Shown: in pieces, positions 1-8,826 of the stretch | How the letters are laid out: every line of letters begins with the position of its first letter | Numbering within the stretch: position 1 is the stretch's first letter | Notes under the pieces: model-generated | Database searches by the model: none | Told to the model about the DNA's origin: nothing | What the model saw: only the letters and a program-made list of their open reading frames with translations | Made by a program: the position numbers and the translations under genes | Source of the DNA: Streptomyces olivaceus | GTDB lineage: Bacteria; Actinomycetota; Actinomycetes; Streptomycetales; Streptomycetaceae | Direction of reading: 5' to 3' | Assembly (NCBI RefSeq): GCF_000721235.1 | Contig: NZ_JOFH01000006.1 | Location: 186,001 to 250,000 of the forward strand | DNA length: 64,000 nucleotides

Positions 1-482
1 ACGAGGACGACGCCGTCGCGGGCGAACGCGGAGCCGTCGTACAGTCCGGCCCGCGTCGATCCGGCGACGAAGCCGCCGCCGTGGACGAACACCATGACCG
101 GCAGCCCGTCGCCGCCGGTCGCGGGGGCGAACACGTTGACGGTGAGGTAGTCCTCGCCGACGCTCCAGCCGGCGCCGAAGTAGGGGCTCATGTCGAGGGC
201 ACCGAGCCTGCGTTCGGCCTGCGGGGCGGTGGGGCCCGGCACGGTGGCGTCCCGTATCCCCTGCCACGGCTCGTGCGGCTGCGGCGGGGCGAACCGACCG
301 GCGCCGCGGGGCGGGGCGGCGTAGGGGATGTTCAGGAAGGCCAGGGTCTCGCCGCGGCGCAGCCCGCGGACGGCGCCCTGCTCGGTGGTGACGACGGGAC
401 CGGCGCTTCGCGCGGTGGTGGCAGCGGGGCCGGCGTCGTGCGCGGTCGTCGGGTCGGGATCAGGATCGGGATGGCGGGTCAT
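1..482 (-). CDS. Carboxylesterase type B family, N-terminal part
   Basis: Reads into the left edge of the window, so only about 160 N-terminal residues are present. The conserved type B carboxylesterase oxyanion motif HGGGF is at residues 134-138, and the family's N-terminal pattern (G-x-V-R-G-L, then IPYAAPP, then P-W-x-G-I-R-D-A) is present. The family uses a Ser-Glu-His triad to hydrolyse esters; the nucleophile Ser should lie outside the window. There is no signal peptide: the start is a D/P-rich repeat (PDPDPDP), suggesting a cytoplasmic enzyme. It lies 22 bp downstream of the metallo-beta-lactamase-fold gene on the same strand, so the two are probably co-transcribed. Substrate unknown. 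Confidence 0.85.
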   Translation of the reverse strand, partial: MTRHPDPDPDPTTAHDAGPAATTARSAGPVVTTEQGAVRGLRRGETLAFLNIPYAAPPRGAGRFAPPQPHEPWQGIRDATVPGPTAPQAERRLGALDMSPYFGAGWSVGEDYLTVNVFAPATGGDGLPVMVFVHGGGFVAGSTRAGLYDGSAFARDGVVL

Positions 483-504
483 GTCTGACGTCCTTCCGCG
501 GTTC

Positions 505-1419
505 TCAGACCGTCTCGGTGTACTTGGCGAAGGGCGCCCAGCCCTTGACGGCGAACCCGCCGCCCTCGCGGACCACTTCGGCGGCGCCGTGACCGCCGAG
601 GTGCGCGGGGATGACCAGGGCGTTGCTGTCGGCCGCCGAGCCCAGGAGCCTGCGGCGGGTGGCGCGGGCCTGGGCGGGGTCCTCGCAGAAGCAGCTGTTG
701 GCGTCGGGCTCGACGATCTGGATGGGGTTGTGCATCAGGTCGCCGACGAACAGGGCCCGGTCGGACCCGGACTCCAGCCTCAGCACCGACGAGCCGGGGG
801 TGTGGCCGGGGGCGAGGTCGAGGCGCAGGTTGCCGTCGATCCGGTACCCGTCCTCCCACAGGTGGGTCAGGCCCGCCCGGTGCACGGGGGCGACGCTGTC
901 CTCGAAGACGTTCTGGTTGCCGCGGCCCAGCAGGGTCTTGTGTTCGTTGGCGGGGTTCCAGTAGTCGAAGTCGGCCCTGGGCATGAGGTAGGTGGCGTTG
1001 GGGAACGTCGGCACCCAGGTCCGGCCGTCCAGGTAGGTGTTCCAGCCGACGTGGTCGACGTGCAGGTGTGTGTTGATGACGAGGTCGACGTCCTCGGGGC
1101 GGACACCGGCACGGGCGAGGTTGCCCAGGAAGTCGGTGTCCAGCCGGTTCCACACGGGCGCGTACGGGCGGTCCTTGTGGTTTCCGACGCCGGTGTCGAC
1201 CAGGATGATCCTGCCCTCGCTGCGCAGCACCCAGGTCTGGATCGCCGAGTTGACGATCCGGGTCTCGGCGTCCAGGAAGTCCGGCACCAGCCAGGAACGG
1301 TGCGTCTCCCAGGCCTCCGCCGGGCTGTCCGGCACGAACGCCTCGGGCGTGAGGTCGACGGGGCCGTAGTACTCCCGGACGCGCGTCACGGTGACGTCGC
1401 CGAGGGTGATGGTGTCCAC
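505..1419 (-). CDS. MBL-fold metallo-hydrolase
   Basis: 304-residue metallo-beta-lactamase-fold protein. The dinuclear-zinc motif HLHVDH (H118, H120, D122, H123) is intact. A GH-T-P-G-S motif and an FVGD motif follow, supplying the usual third His and bridging Asp. The architecture resembles AttM/AiiA-like lactonases and other soluble Zn hydrolases, so lactone or ester hydrolysis is plausible, but the substrate cannot be read from sequence. I chose the GTG at 1419 because GGAGAG sits 4 bp upstream; the open frame runs further 5' but is low-complexity there. It precedes a carboxylesterase gene and follows an XRE regulator, so the three may form one hydrolase unit. Confidence 0.85.
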   Translation of the reverse strand: MDTITLGDVTVTRVREYYGPVDLTPEAFVPDSPAEAWETHRSWLVPDFLDAETRIVNSAIQTWVLRSEGRIILVDTGVGNHKDRPYAPVWNRLDTDFLGNLARAGVRPEDVDLVINTHLHVDHVGWNTYLDGRTWVPTFPNATYLMPRADFDYWNPANEHKTLLGRGNQNVFEDSVAPVHRAGLTHLWEDGYRIDGNLRLDLAPGHTPGSSVLRLESGSDRALFVGDLMHNPIQIVEPDANSCFCEDPAQARATRRRLLGSAADSNALVIPAHLGGHGAAEVVREGGGFAVKGWAPFAKYTETV

Positions 1420-1618
1420 GATGCTCTCCAGGCTTTCCGGGGGGGGATGGGTCGATCGGTGCTGTCCGCTCCCACAGCGAACGGGCGGGCGCTCACGGGC
1501 GCGTGGAACGCGGGCGGACGCGCGGGACGCGGACGGGCGCTGGTACTGCGGCGCTGGGGCCGTGTGTACGGCGCTGGGGCGGTGCTTGCGGTGCCGGTGT
1601 TCCTCGCCGCCCCCGGCT

Positions 1619-2560
1619 TCAGAAGTCGGACCGGCGCGGGAGCGACGGCGTGCCGCGTCGGCCGTCACCGGCGTCGTGCTGTGTACGGCGGTCGCAGACG
1701 CGCGCGTCGGAGATCACCTGGGCGAGCAGGCTCAGCGCGCTCCGGGAAGCGGAGTCACCGCGCGCGGCGGTGGCGAGCACCAGCAGGGAGTCGCTGTCCT
1801 GCGGTGGCCGCAGGCTCTGCTGGTTGACGGTGAGTACGCCGACCAGCGGGTGGTGCATCTCCCACACGTCCGAGTCGCAGGGGCTGACCCCGTGTTCGGC
1901 CCACATGGAGGCGAACTCCGGGCTGCTCATGGTCAGTTCACCGATGAGTGAGCCGAGCTGCCCGTCGTCCGGATGGCGCCCCGCCACCATGCGCAGGTTC
2001 CGGACGACCGCCCTGGCCTTACCGGGCCAGTCGGTGTACAGCGCCCGGACGTGGTCGTCGAGGAAGATCAGGCGGGCCAGATTGGGACGGTCGTCCGGGC
2101 ACTGCGGCGCGAAGTGGTCGAGGTGGGAGGCGAAGAGGGCGTGGCCCAGCGGGTTCCAGGCCAGGATGTCGCCCCTCCGTCCACTGACCAGTGCCGGGAC
2201 GGCGTCGAGCGCCTCCAGCAGGTCCAGCGTGGCGGCGTCGGCGTGCTCTTCGGGCGGGCGGCGCACGACCGGGCGCCGCCGCACACTGCCGGCCAGGTCG
2301 TGCAGGTGCCGGCGTTCGGCCTCGTCCAGCCGCAGGGCCCGGGCGAGGGCGTCCAGCACCTCGGGGGAGGCGCCCAGGGACTGCCCCTGTTCCAGGCGCG
2401 TGTAGTAGGAGGAGCTGACCCCGGCCAGCAGCGCCAGCTCCTCGCGCCGGAGCCCCGGCACCCGGCGCCGGTCTCCGTAGTCCGGCAGGCCGACATCCTC
2501 CGGGCGCAGGCGGGCGCGGAGAGTCTGGAGGAAGGCCCCGAGTTCTCTATGTCCGTGCAT
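1619..2560 (-). CDS. XRE-family regulator with MmyB-like ligand-binding domain
   Basis: 313 residues. An N-terminal helix-turn-helix (about residues 8-75) carries the family-typical segment RRVPGLRREELALLAGVS followed by YYTRLEQG. The C-terminal part (about 110-280) matches the MmyB-like domain seen in many actinobacterial regulators, with W-N near its start and W-x-x-H-x-V near its end. Members usually control an adjacent oxidoreductase or hydrolase gene. Here the esterase and MBL-fold genes lie downstream on the same strand, which makes them candidate targets (inference). Start chosen at ATG 2560. A CATACT box ends 7 nt before the ATG on the minus strand, so the transcript may be leaderless. 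Confidence 0.85.
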   Translation of the reverse strand: MHGHRELGAFLQTLRARLRPEDVGLPDYGDRRRVPGLRREELALLAGVSSSYYTRLEQGQSLGASPEVLDALARALRLDEAERRHLHDLAGSVRRRPVVRRPPEEHADAATLDLLEALDAVPALVSGRRGDILAWNPLGHALFASHLDHFAPQCPDDRPNLARLIFLDDHVRALYTDWPGKARAVVRNLRMVAGRHPDDGQLGSLIGELTMSSPEFASMWAEHGVSPCDSDVWEMHHPLVGVLTVNQQSLRPPQDSDSLLVLATAARGDSASRSALSLLAQVISDARVCDRRTQHDAGDGRRGTPSLPRRSDF

Positions 2561-2836
2561 GTAACCCAGTATGCGAGCGCTCCCGCCCCGGAGCCTGCCC
2601 CAGCCGGGGATAGGCAAGGGAGGGACTGGCTACCTGCCCCGACCTGCGACGACAGCGGTCGCCCGCCCGCCCCAAGGGCAAGCAGGCCGTCCGCCACACG
2701 TCAGCCCGGAATCTGCAGCCCAGAGCCCCCACCTGCGCAAACGTGGCACCGGAAGCGGCTATCCACCACCTGTCCAGCGCGATGACGAGTCACCCGGCCC
2801 ATCCAGCACGCACAACCGCTCCACTCGGAGCACTTC

Positions 2837-2862
2837 GTGTACACATGGAACACTCGGTACAC
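2837..2862 (+). promoter_or_regulatory. Probable autoregulatory operator of the toxin-antitoxin operon
   Basis: A GTGTACAC palindrome (core TGTACA at 2838-2843) and a near-copy GGTACAC (from 2857) lie just upstream of the antitoxin ATG at 2871. YefM-type antitoxins are known to bind TGTACA-core repeats in their own promoters. Function here is inferred from that family knowledge and from position. Confidence 0.5.
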
Positions 2863-2870
2863 TTGAGCGC

Positions 2871-3140
2871 ATGACGCAGCCACTGCCCATAGAGTCCATC
2901 CGCGACGTACGTGCGCACCTGGCCGAGGTCGTGGAGCGCGCCGATCGGGATGATGTGCCCACCGTGATCACTCGACGGGGCAAGCAGATCGCGGCCGTCG
3001 TCTCCATCGAGGTGCTGCGCAAGTACCAGGAATGGGAAGAGCGCGAGATCAATCGGATCATCGACGAACGCATGGCCAACCCGGCACCCGGTATCCCGAT
3101 CGAAGACATCATGAGGGAGACGCTGGCGCGCGGTGAGTGA
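2871..3140 (+). CDS. Phd/YefM-family antitoxin
   Basis: 89 residues. The N-terminal half has the Phd/YefM fold signature: a start PIESIRDVRAHLAEVVERA, then VPTVITRRGKQIAAVVS, which is the DNA-binding and dimerisation core. The acidic C-terminal half (EWEEREINRIIDERMA) would wrap and neutralise the toxin. ATG at 2871 follows a plausible autoregulatory operator, and the open frame upstream of it is not protein-like. The last codons overlap the toxin start by 8 bp, so the two are translationally coupled. Expected role: antitoxin and, with the toxin, repressor of its own promoter. Confidence 0.9.
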   Translation: MTQPLPIESIRDVRAHLAEVVERADRDDVPTVITRRGKQIAAVVSIEVLRKYQEWEEREINRIIDERMANPAPGIPIEDIMRETLARGE

Positions 3141-3396
3141 ATACCGAACCGTCTTCCGGCCAGAGGCACAGGCCGAGCTCCGGAAGATCCCTCGCGGTAT
3201 GGCCCTACGCATCCTGACCAAACTGACCGAACTGGAGAGCGACCCTCTCGGCTATAACACCACCGCGCTCGTCTCCCAGCCGGAACGCCGTCGACTGCGG
3301 GTCGGCGACTACCGGGTCGTCTACACAATCGACAAGGGGGAGCTCGTGGTGTGGGTCGTCCACGTCGGGCATCGCTCCACCGTTTACGAAACCTGA
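3133..3396 (+). CDS. RelE/ParE-superfamily toxin
   Basis: 87 residues, typical RelE length. Features fitting the RelE mRNA-interferase fold: YRTVFRPEAQAELRKIP at the start, then a Lys/Arg-rich strand RRRLRVGDYRVVYTID, and a C-terminal VVHVGHRSTVY ending with the aromatic residue often involved in catalysis. RelE toxins cut mRNA in the ribosomal A site. GTG start at 3133 lies inside the antitoxin gene (stop 3138-3140). The overlap and the antitoxin pairing make this an intact type II module. Calling it YoeB specifically is not warranted by the sequence. Confidence 0.88.
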   Translation: MSEYRTVFRPEAQAELRKIPRGMALRILTKLTELESDPLGYNTTALVSQPERRRLRVGDYRVVYTIDKGELVVWVVHVGHRSTVYET

Positions 3397-3437
3397 TCCC
3401 GACTGATCCAACACCCCTGAACATCCAGCGCAGGTCC

Positions 3438-3475
3438 AGAAGGGGACCGGGCTCTTGAGAGCCCGGCCCCCTTCT
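3438..3475. terminator. Hairpin between relE-like and ychF genes
   Basis: Near-perfect inverted repeat, AGAAGGGG...CCGGGCTC with loop TTGA and GAGCCCGG...CCCCTTCT. It sits between convergent genes, so it probably terminates both. Confidence 0.8.
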
Positions 3476-3521
3476 GATCTGCTTGTTTGCCACGTCAGCG
3501 ACGTGGTGTAACTTCACCCGC

Positions 3522-4610
3522 TCACACGTTGAAGCGGAACTCCACCACGTCCCCGTCCTGCATCACGTACTCCTTGCCCTCCATGCGGGCCTTGCCCTTG
3601 GCGCGGGATTCCGCGACCGAGCCCGTTTCGACCAGGTCGTCGAAGGAGATGACCTCGGCCTTGATGAAGCCCTTCTGGAAGTCGGTGTGGATGACGCCGG
3701 CGGCCTCGGGGGCGGTGGCGCCCTTCTTGATGGTCCAGGCGCGGGATTCCTTGGGGCCGGCCGTCAGGTAGGTCTGCAGGCCGAGGGTGCGGAAGCCGAC
3801 GTGGGCGAGGGTGGCGAGGCCGGGCTCGTCCTGGCCGACGGACTGGAGGAGCTCCAGGGCCTCGTCCTCCTCCAGCTCGGCGAGGTCGGCCTCCAGCTTG
3901 GCGTTGAGGAAGATCGCCTCGGCGGGGGCGACCAGGGCACGCTGCTCGTCCTTGAAGTCGTCGTCGGTCAGCTCGTCCTCGTCGACGTTGAAGACGTAAA
4001 GGAAGGGCTTTGTCGTGAGGAGGTGGAGGTCGTGGAGGAGTTCCGCGCGCTCGGCGCCCTGGAGGATGCCCTGCGAGGAGAGGGTGTCGCCCTTCTCCAG
4101 GATCTCCTTGGCCTCCTCGACCGCCTTGACCTTGGGCTGGATGTCCTTCTTGATCCGGGACTCCTTCTGGAGGCGCGGCAGGACCTTCTCGATGGTCTGG
4201 AGGTCGGCGAGGATCAGCTCGGTGTTGATGGTCTCGATGTCGTCCTTCGGCGAGACCTTGCCGTCGACGTGCACGACGTTCTCGTCCTTGAACGCGCGGA
4301 TGACCTGGCAGATCGCGTCGGACTCGCGGATGTTCGCGAGGAACTTGTTGCCCAGGCCCTCGCCCTCGCTCGCGCCGCGCACGATGCCCGCGATGTCGAC
4401 GAAGTCGACCGTGGCCGGGAGGATCTTGTCCGAGGAGAAGATCTCGGCCAGCTTCCCCAGGCGGGGGTCGGGGACGCCCACGACGCCGACGTTGGGCTCG
4501 ATCGTGGCGAACGGGTAGTTGGCCGCCAGCACGTCGTTCTTGGTCAGGGCGTTGAACAGGGTCGACTTGCCGACATTCGGCAGACCGACGATTCCGATCG
4601 TGAGCGACAC
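3522..4610 (-). CDS. ychF: Redox-regulated ATPase YchF (Obg-like)
   Basis: 362 residues, the usual YchF/OLA1 length. P-loop G-L-P-N-V-G-K-S-T at residues 9-17, DIAG switch motif at about 73-76, and a NVDE motif in place of the GTP-specific NKxD, which explains the family's ATP preference. A coiled-coil insertion follows (about 130-200), and the C-terminal TGS domain contains KGATAPEAAGVIHTDFQKGFIKAEV and ends in VVEFRFNV. YchF binds ribosomes and modulates stress responses. Single gene, convergent with the toxin-antitoxin operon. ATG at 4610. Confidence 0.97.
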   Translation of the reverse strand: MSLTIGIVGLPNVGKSTLFNALTKNDVLAANYPFATIEPNVGVVGVPDPRLGKLAEIFSSDKILPATVDFVDIAGIVRGASEGEGLGNKFLANIRESDAICQVIRAFKDENVVHVDGKVSPKDDIETINTELILADLQTIEKVLPRLQKESRIKKDIQPKVKAVEEAKEILEKGDTLSSQGILQGAERAELLHDLHLLTTKPFLYVFNVDEDELTDDDFKDEQRALVAPAEAIFLNAKLEADLAELEEDEALELLQSVGQDEPGLATLAHVGFRTLGLQTYLTAGPKESRAWTIKKGATAPEAAGVIHTDFQKGFIKAEVISFDDLVETGSVAESRAKGKARMEGKEYVMQDGDVVEFRFNV

Positions 4611-4770
4611 GTTGCGACTTCCCGTACGTGAGGGTGGGGTGAGTGGGGCGATCCACCAGTCTACGGGGTGGGCCGTACGGGGCCCGTCCGGAGTCGAACG
4701 CTTGGACAGGACGCATCCGACGGCGTGTCTGTCGGCCTATTCGGCACATAAACCGACCTAAGTTGGTCCA

Positions 4771-5364
4771 GTGGAGCAACACAGGACGCGACCTGCGCAG
4801 CACGGACCGCGACAGAGCAGCCGGGCGACGCTGCCCCCGCAGGCACGGGGCGGCGCCGCTGCCCTCCGGCGGCCGGCCGGGCGGCCGGTGGCGGCGCGGG
4901 CGAACGCGCCGAAGGTGGCCGGAGCCGGCGGTTCCGCGGTGGCGCGGGCGGTGCGCGCCGTGCGGGGCATGCCCAATCCACGGCTGACCGGACTGGGCGG
5001 CGGTCTGTTCTGCGGGGCCGTGATGACGCTGCTGGGCGGCGTCGACGCGCTGCTGTTCGGCGCGTCGCTGACCCTGTACGGGGTGCTGTTCCTGCCGGTG
5101 TGCCTGCTCACCGCCTGCTGGGTGCGCGGGAACGACCTGCTGACCGCCCCCGTCGTCGTGCCGATCGCCTTCGCCGTCGGCCTCGTGACGGTGGCCGAGA
5201 GCGGGGACGGTCTCGGCAGCCGCCTGATGGGCATCGTGACCGCGCTGGCCACCGAGGCCGGCTGGCTGTACGGCGGGACGCTGGTCGCCGGGGCGACGGT
5301 GATCGTCCGGCGGATCAGGCTGGTGCGGCGCCGGGCCGCCGCCCGCAGACGCGCCCCTGCGTGA
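4771..5364 (+). CDS. DUF6542-type membrane protein
   Basis: 197 residues. A long Arg/Pro/Ala-rich cytoplasmic N-terminus (about 1-65) is followed by a hydrophobic block of four probable membrane helices (about 72-172, from LTGLGGGLFCGAVMTLLGG to WLYGGTLVAGATVIV) and a short Arg-rich tail. The pattern and the N-P-x-L-T-G motif before the first helix fit the actinobacterial DUF6542 family, which has no assigned function. GTG start at 4771. Convergent with ppgK; divergent from ychF with about 160 bp between. Confidence 0.75.
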   Translation: MEQHRTRPAQHGPRQSSRATLPPQARGGAAALRRPAGRPVAARANAPKVAGAGGSAVARAVRAVRGMPNPRLTGLGGGLFCGAVMTLLGGVDALLFGASLTLYGVLFLPVCLLTACWVRGNDLLTAPVVVPIAFAVGLVTVAESGDGLGSRLMGIVTALATEAGWLYGGTLVAGATVIVRRIRLVRRRAAARRRAPA

Positions 5365-5374
5365 GCCGCCGCGC

Positions 5375-6115
5375 TCAGCCGGCCGCCCGCATCGCCGCCC
5401 CCACGATCCCGGCGTTGTTCTGGAGCTGGGCGGGGACGATCTCCGCCTGGATGCCCTTGATGTGGTGCAGGAACTTGTGGGACTTGCGGCTGACCCCGCC
5501 GCCGATCACGAACAGCTCCGGCGAGAACAGCATCTCCACGTGCGCGAGGTACTTCTGGACGCGGTGGGCCCACTGCTCCCAGGACATGTCGTGGTCGTCC
5601 TTGACCTTGCTGGAGGCACGCTTCTCCGCGTCGTGACCGTCCAGCTCCAGGTGCCCCAGCTCGGTGTTGGGGACCAGGGCGCCGTCGGTGAAGACGGCAC
5701 TGCCGATGCCGGTGCCGAAGGTGAGCAGAATGACCGTGCCCTTGCGGCCGCGGCCGGCCCCGAAGGCCATCTCGGCGACGCCCGCCGCGTCCGCGTCGTT
5801 GACGACGGTCACGTCCAGTCCGCCCAGCCGTTCGCCGAACAGGGCGCGGGCGTCGGTGTCGACCCAGCTCTTGTCGACGTTGGCCGCCGTACGCACCGTG
5901 GCACCGGCGGTCACCACGCCCGGAAAGGTGAGGCCGACCGGGCCGGTCCAGCCGAAGTGCTCCACGACCTGCTTGACCCCGTCGGCCACGCCGTCCGGGG
6001 TCGCCGGATGCGGGGTCAGCACCTTGCAGCGCTCCTGGGCCAGGTCGCCCCTGTCGAGGTCCACAGGGGCGCCCTTGATCCCGGATCCGCCGATGTCCAC
6101 GCCGAAGATCTGCAT
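5375..6115 (-). CDS. ppgK: Polyphosphate glucokinase
   Basis: 246 residues, matching actinobacterial PpgK. ROK-type ATPase motifs: DIGGSGIKG at residues 6-14 (phosphate 1), [18 protein letters not shown] (sugar binding) and [13 protein letters not shown] (phosphate 2). It phosphorylates glucose to glucose-6-phosphate using inorganic polyphosphate (or ATP). The C-terminal block [13 protein letters not shown] is typical. It is a single gene, ending 10 bp from the convergent membrane-protein gene. Confidence 0.96.
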   Translation of the reverse strand: MQIFGVDIGGSGIKGAPVDLDRGDLAQERCKVLTPHPATPDGVADGVKQVVEHFGWTGPVGLTFPGVVTAGATVRTAANVDKSWVDTDARALFGERLGGLDVTVVNDADAAGVAEMAFGAGRGRKGTVILLTFGTGIGSAVFTDGALVPNTELGHLELDGHDAEKRASSKVKDDHDMSWEQWAHRVQKYLAHVEMLFSPELFVIGGGVSRKSHKFLHHIKGIQAEIVPAQLQNNAGIVGAAMRAAG

Positions 6116-6193
6116 GGCCCTACGTTACGACGGCCGACTGACCGTCACGTACGACCAGGAGACACCCGCCGTCCTCCCGCCGCTCCCGTCCTC

Positions 6194-7219
6194 TCACACG
6201 CCGGGCGTGCCCGCCGTACCCGAGCCGCCCCGCTCCGCCACCAGGGACGCCGCCTCCTCGCGCAGGTCGCGGCGGAGCTCCTTGGGCAGGGAGAAGGTGA
6301 TCGACTCCTCGGCGGCCTTGACGATCTCCACGTCCTCGAAGCCGCGCTGCGCCAGCAGCTCCAGGACCTGCTCGACCAGCACGTCCGGGACGGAGGCGCC
6401 GGACGTGACGCCGACCGTGGTGACGCCCTCCAGCCAGGCCGTGTCCACCTCGTCGGCGAAGTCCACGAGGTACGCCTCGCGGGCGCCCGCCTGCTTGGCG
6501 ACCTCGACGAGCCGCTTGGAGTTGGAGGAGTTGCGGGAGCCGACGACGATCACCAGGTCGGCCTCGGCGCCCATCTGCTTGACCGCGAGCTGGCGGTTCT
6601 GCGTGGCGTAGCAGATGTCGTCGCTCGGCGGCGAGATCAGCTGCGGGAACTTGTCCTTGAGGGCGTCGACGGTCTCCATGGTCTCGTCGACGGAGAGGGT
6701 GGTCTGGGAGAGCCAGACGACCTTCGACGGGTCACGGACCTCGACCTTCGCGGCGTCCTCGGGTCCGTCGACGAGCTGGATGTGGTCGGGCGCCTCACCG
6801 GAGGTGCCGATGACCTCCTCGTGGCCCTCGTGGCCGATGAGGAGGATGTCGTAGTCGTCGTTCGCGAAGCGGACGGCTTCCTTGTGGACCTTGGTGACGA
6901 GCGGGCAGGTGGCGTCGATGGTGGCGAGCCGGCCGCGCTCGGCCTCCTCGTGCACGACGGGGGCCACGCCGTGCGCGGAGAACATCACGATGTTCCCCTC
7001 GGGCACCTCCTCCGTCCGCTCGACGAAGATCGCACCCTTCTTCTCCAGGGTCTGGACGACGTACTTGTTGTGGACGATCTCGTGGCGGACGTACACCGGG
7101 GCCCCGTACTGCTCCAGGGCTTTCTCGACGGCGATCACGGCGCGGTCCACACCCGCGCAGTAGCCACGGGGGGCGGCGAGCAGGACACGGCGGCCAGGCG
7201 AAGCAGTCATGGCACCCAT
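6194..7219 (-). CDS. ispH: 4-hydroxy-3-methylbut-2-enyl diphosphate reductase
   Basis: 341 residues. Last enzyme of the MEP isoprenoid pathway: it reduces HMBPP to IPP and DMAPP with a [4Fe-4S] cluster. The three cluster cysteines are visible in [16 protein letters not shown] and [11 protein letters not shown], and the conserved SAHGV and GHEGHEEV blocks are present. Two in-frame ATGs are possible, 7219 (MGAMTA) and 7210 (MTASPG). Neither has a strong Shine-Dalgarno sequence, so the start is uncertain by three residues. Divergent from the permease gene at 7324. Confidence 0.96.
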   Translation of the reverse strand: MGAMTASPGRRVLLAAPRGYCAGVDRAVIAVEKALEQYGAPVYVRHEIVHNKYVVQTLEKKGAIFVERTEEVPEGNIVMFSAHGVAPVVHEEAERGRLATIDATCPLVTKVHKEAVRFANDDYDILLIGHEGHEEVIGTSGEAPDHIQLVDGPEDAAKVEVRDPSKVVWLSQTTLSVDETMETVDALKDKFPQLISPPSDDICYATQNRQLAVKQMGAEADLVIVVGSRNSSNSKRLVEVAKQAGAREAYLVDFADEVDTAWLEGVTTVGVTSGASVPDVLVEQVLELLAQRGFEDVEIVKAAEESITFSLPKELRRDLREEAASLVAERGGSGTAGTPGV

Positions 7220-7323
7220 CGTAAGGCCGCGTTCGGCGGGTCAGAGATCGCGTGTGGACGGCGTTGCCGGAGAGACTGGCGGGAACGTTCCGAAGCAGAG
7301 TCCGAGGCACTGGCGGAGGCACG

Positions 7324-8724
7324 ATGTCACACAGCGGTACGGCGGCCGAGGAGGCCGGTGGAGAACAGCAGCTGAGGCGCAGTCTGGGCTTCAGGGACCT
7401 GGTGGTCTACGGGCTGCTGTTCATCGCGCCCATGGCGCCCGTCGGCGTGTTCGGCACGCTGGACGCCAAGTCGCACGGCGCGGTCGCCCTCGTCTACGTC
7501 GTGGCGACGATCGCGATGGCGTTCACCGCGTTCAGCTACGCGCAGATGGTGCGGGTGGTCCCCCAGGCGGGCTCGGTGTTCGCCTACGCGCGCGCGGGGC
7601 TCGGCGACGGGGCGGGCTTCGTCGCCGGCTGGATGGCGATGCTGGACTACGTCCTGATCCCGGCGGTGGCCTACCTGTTCTCCGGCATCGCCATGGAGGC
7701 GCTGGTCCCCGAGGTGTCGCGGTGGGTGTGGACGGCGATCGCGGTGGTCGTCACGACGCTGCTGAACCTGTGGGGGGTGCGCGCGGCGGCCCGGGTCGGC
7801 TTCCTGGTGCTCGCCATGGAGATCGTCGTACTGGTCGTCTTCGTGGTCGCGGCGATCGTGGTCCTCGCGCGGGACGGGGCCGCCCGCGACTGGCTGTCGC
7901 CGCTGTCCGGGGACGGCACGCAGGGCGCGTTCGCGCTGTCGGCGGTGGTCGGGGCGGTGTCGGTGGCGGTCCTGTCGTACCTGGGCTTCGACGCGATCGC
8001 GACGTTCGCGGAGGAGGTCACCGGCGGGTCCGCGAAGGTCGCGCGGGCGCTGCTGTTCTGCCTGGCGCTGGCCGGGGTGCTGTTCGTGGCGCAGACGTAT
8101 CTGGTGGCGCTGCTGGAACCGGTGTCGTCGGCGGAGCTGGCGGCGGATCCGGAGCGCCAGGGGTCGGCCTTCTACGACGCGGTCGACACGTCGGTGGGCA
8201 CCTGGCTGCACGACCTGGTGGCGGTCAGCAAGGCGATCGGCGCGGCGTTCGCGGCGCTGGCGGGGCAGGCTGCGGCCGGGCGGCTGCTGTTCGCTATGGG
8301 CCGCGACCGGCGGCTGCCGGGCGTGCTGTCGCGGACGGATTCCGGGGTGCCGCGCGTGGCGCTGCTGGTCTCGGCCGTGATCACGATGGCGGCGGCGGTG
8401 TGGGCGGCACGCCGGGACGACGGTCTCGACCACCTAGTCTCGGTCGTCGACGTCGGCGCGCTGACCGCGTTCACGCTGCTGCACGCGAGCGTGGTGGGCT
8501 GGTTCGTGGTCCGGCGCGGGGAGGGCCCGGTGAGCTGGTGGCGGCATCTGCTGATCCCGGTGCTGGGCGCGGCGATCACGATCGCGGTGATCGTGGAGGC
8601 CTCGGGAACGGCGCAGGTGGTGGGGGCGGTCTGGCTGGCGGTGGGATTGGCGGTGCTGGCCGTGCAGTGGCGGAGGCGCCGGGACGCGGGTACGGGAACG
8701 GGCGGGGGTACGGCGGGAGTGTGA
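7324..8724 (+). CDS. APC-superfamily amino-acid permease
   Basis: 466 residues with about 12 hydrophobic segments. The amino acid-polyamine-organocation transporter signature is present: GFRDLVVYGLLFIAPMAPVG at about residues 22-41 (helix 1 with the unwound substrate-binding stretch), VPQAGSVFAYARAG in helix 2-3, and YLGFDAIATFAEE in helix 6. The C-terminus is Gly/Thr-rich. Substrate specificity cannot be told from sequence. ATG 7324 has GGAGG 5 bp upstream (7315-7319); the longer open frame from 7252 lacks a site. Confidence 0.9.
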   Translation: MSHSGTAAEEAGGEQQLRRSLGFRDLVVYGLLFIAPMAPVGVFGTLDAKSHGAVALVYVVATIAMAFTAFSYAQMVRVVPQAGSVFAYARAGLGDGAGFVAGWMAMLDYVLIPAVAYLFSGIAMEALVPEVSRWVWTAIAVVVTTLLNLWGVRAAARVGFLVLAMEIVVLVVFVVAAIVVLARDGAARDWLSPLSGDGTQGAFALSAVVGAVSVAVLSYLGFDAIATFAEEVTGGSAKVARALLFCLALAGVLFVAQTYLVALLEPVSSAELAADPERQGSAFYDAVDTSVGTWLHDLVAVSKAIGAAFAALAGQAAAGRLLFAMGRDRRLPGVLSRTDSGVPRVALLVSAVITMAAAVWAARRDDGLDHLVSVVDVGALTAFTLLHASVVGWFVVRRGEGPVSWWRHLLIPVLGAAITIAVIVEASGTAQVVGAVWLAVGLAVLAVQWRRRRDAGTGTGGGTAGV

Positions 8725-8826
8725 CGCGGGGCGGGTGTGCCGCCGGGGGCGCGAGGGGCGTACTCCCTCGCGCCCCCTGTGTCACGGCGGGTCGGGTTGT
8801 CGGACCCGGCCGTTACGCTCGGGCGC

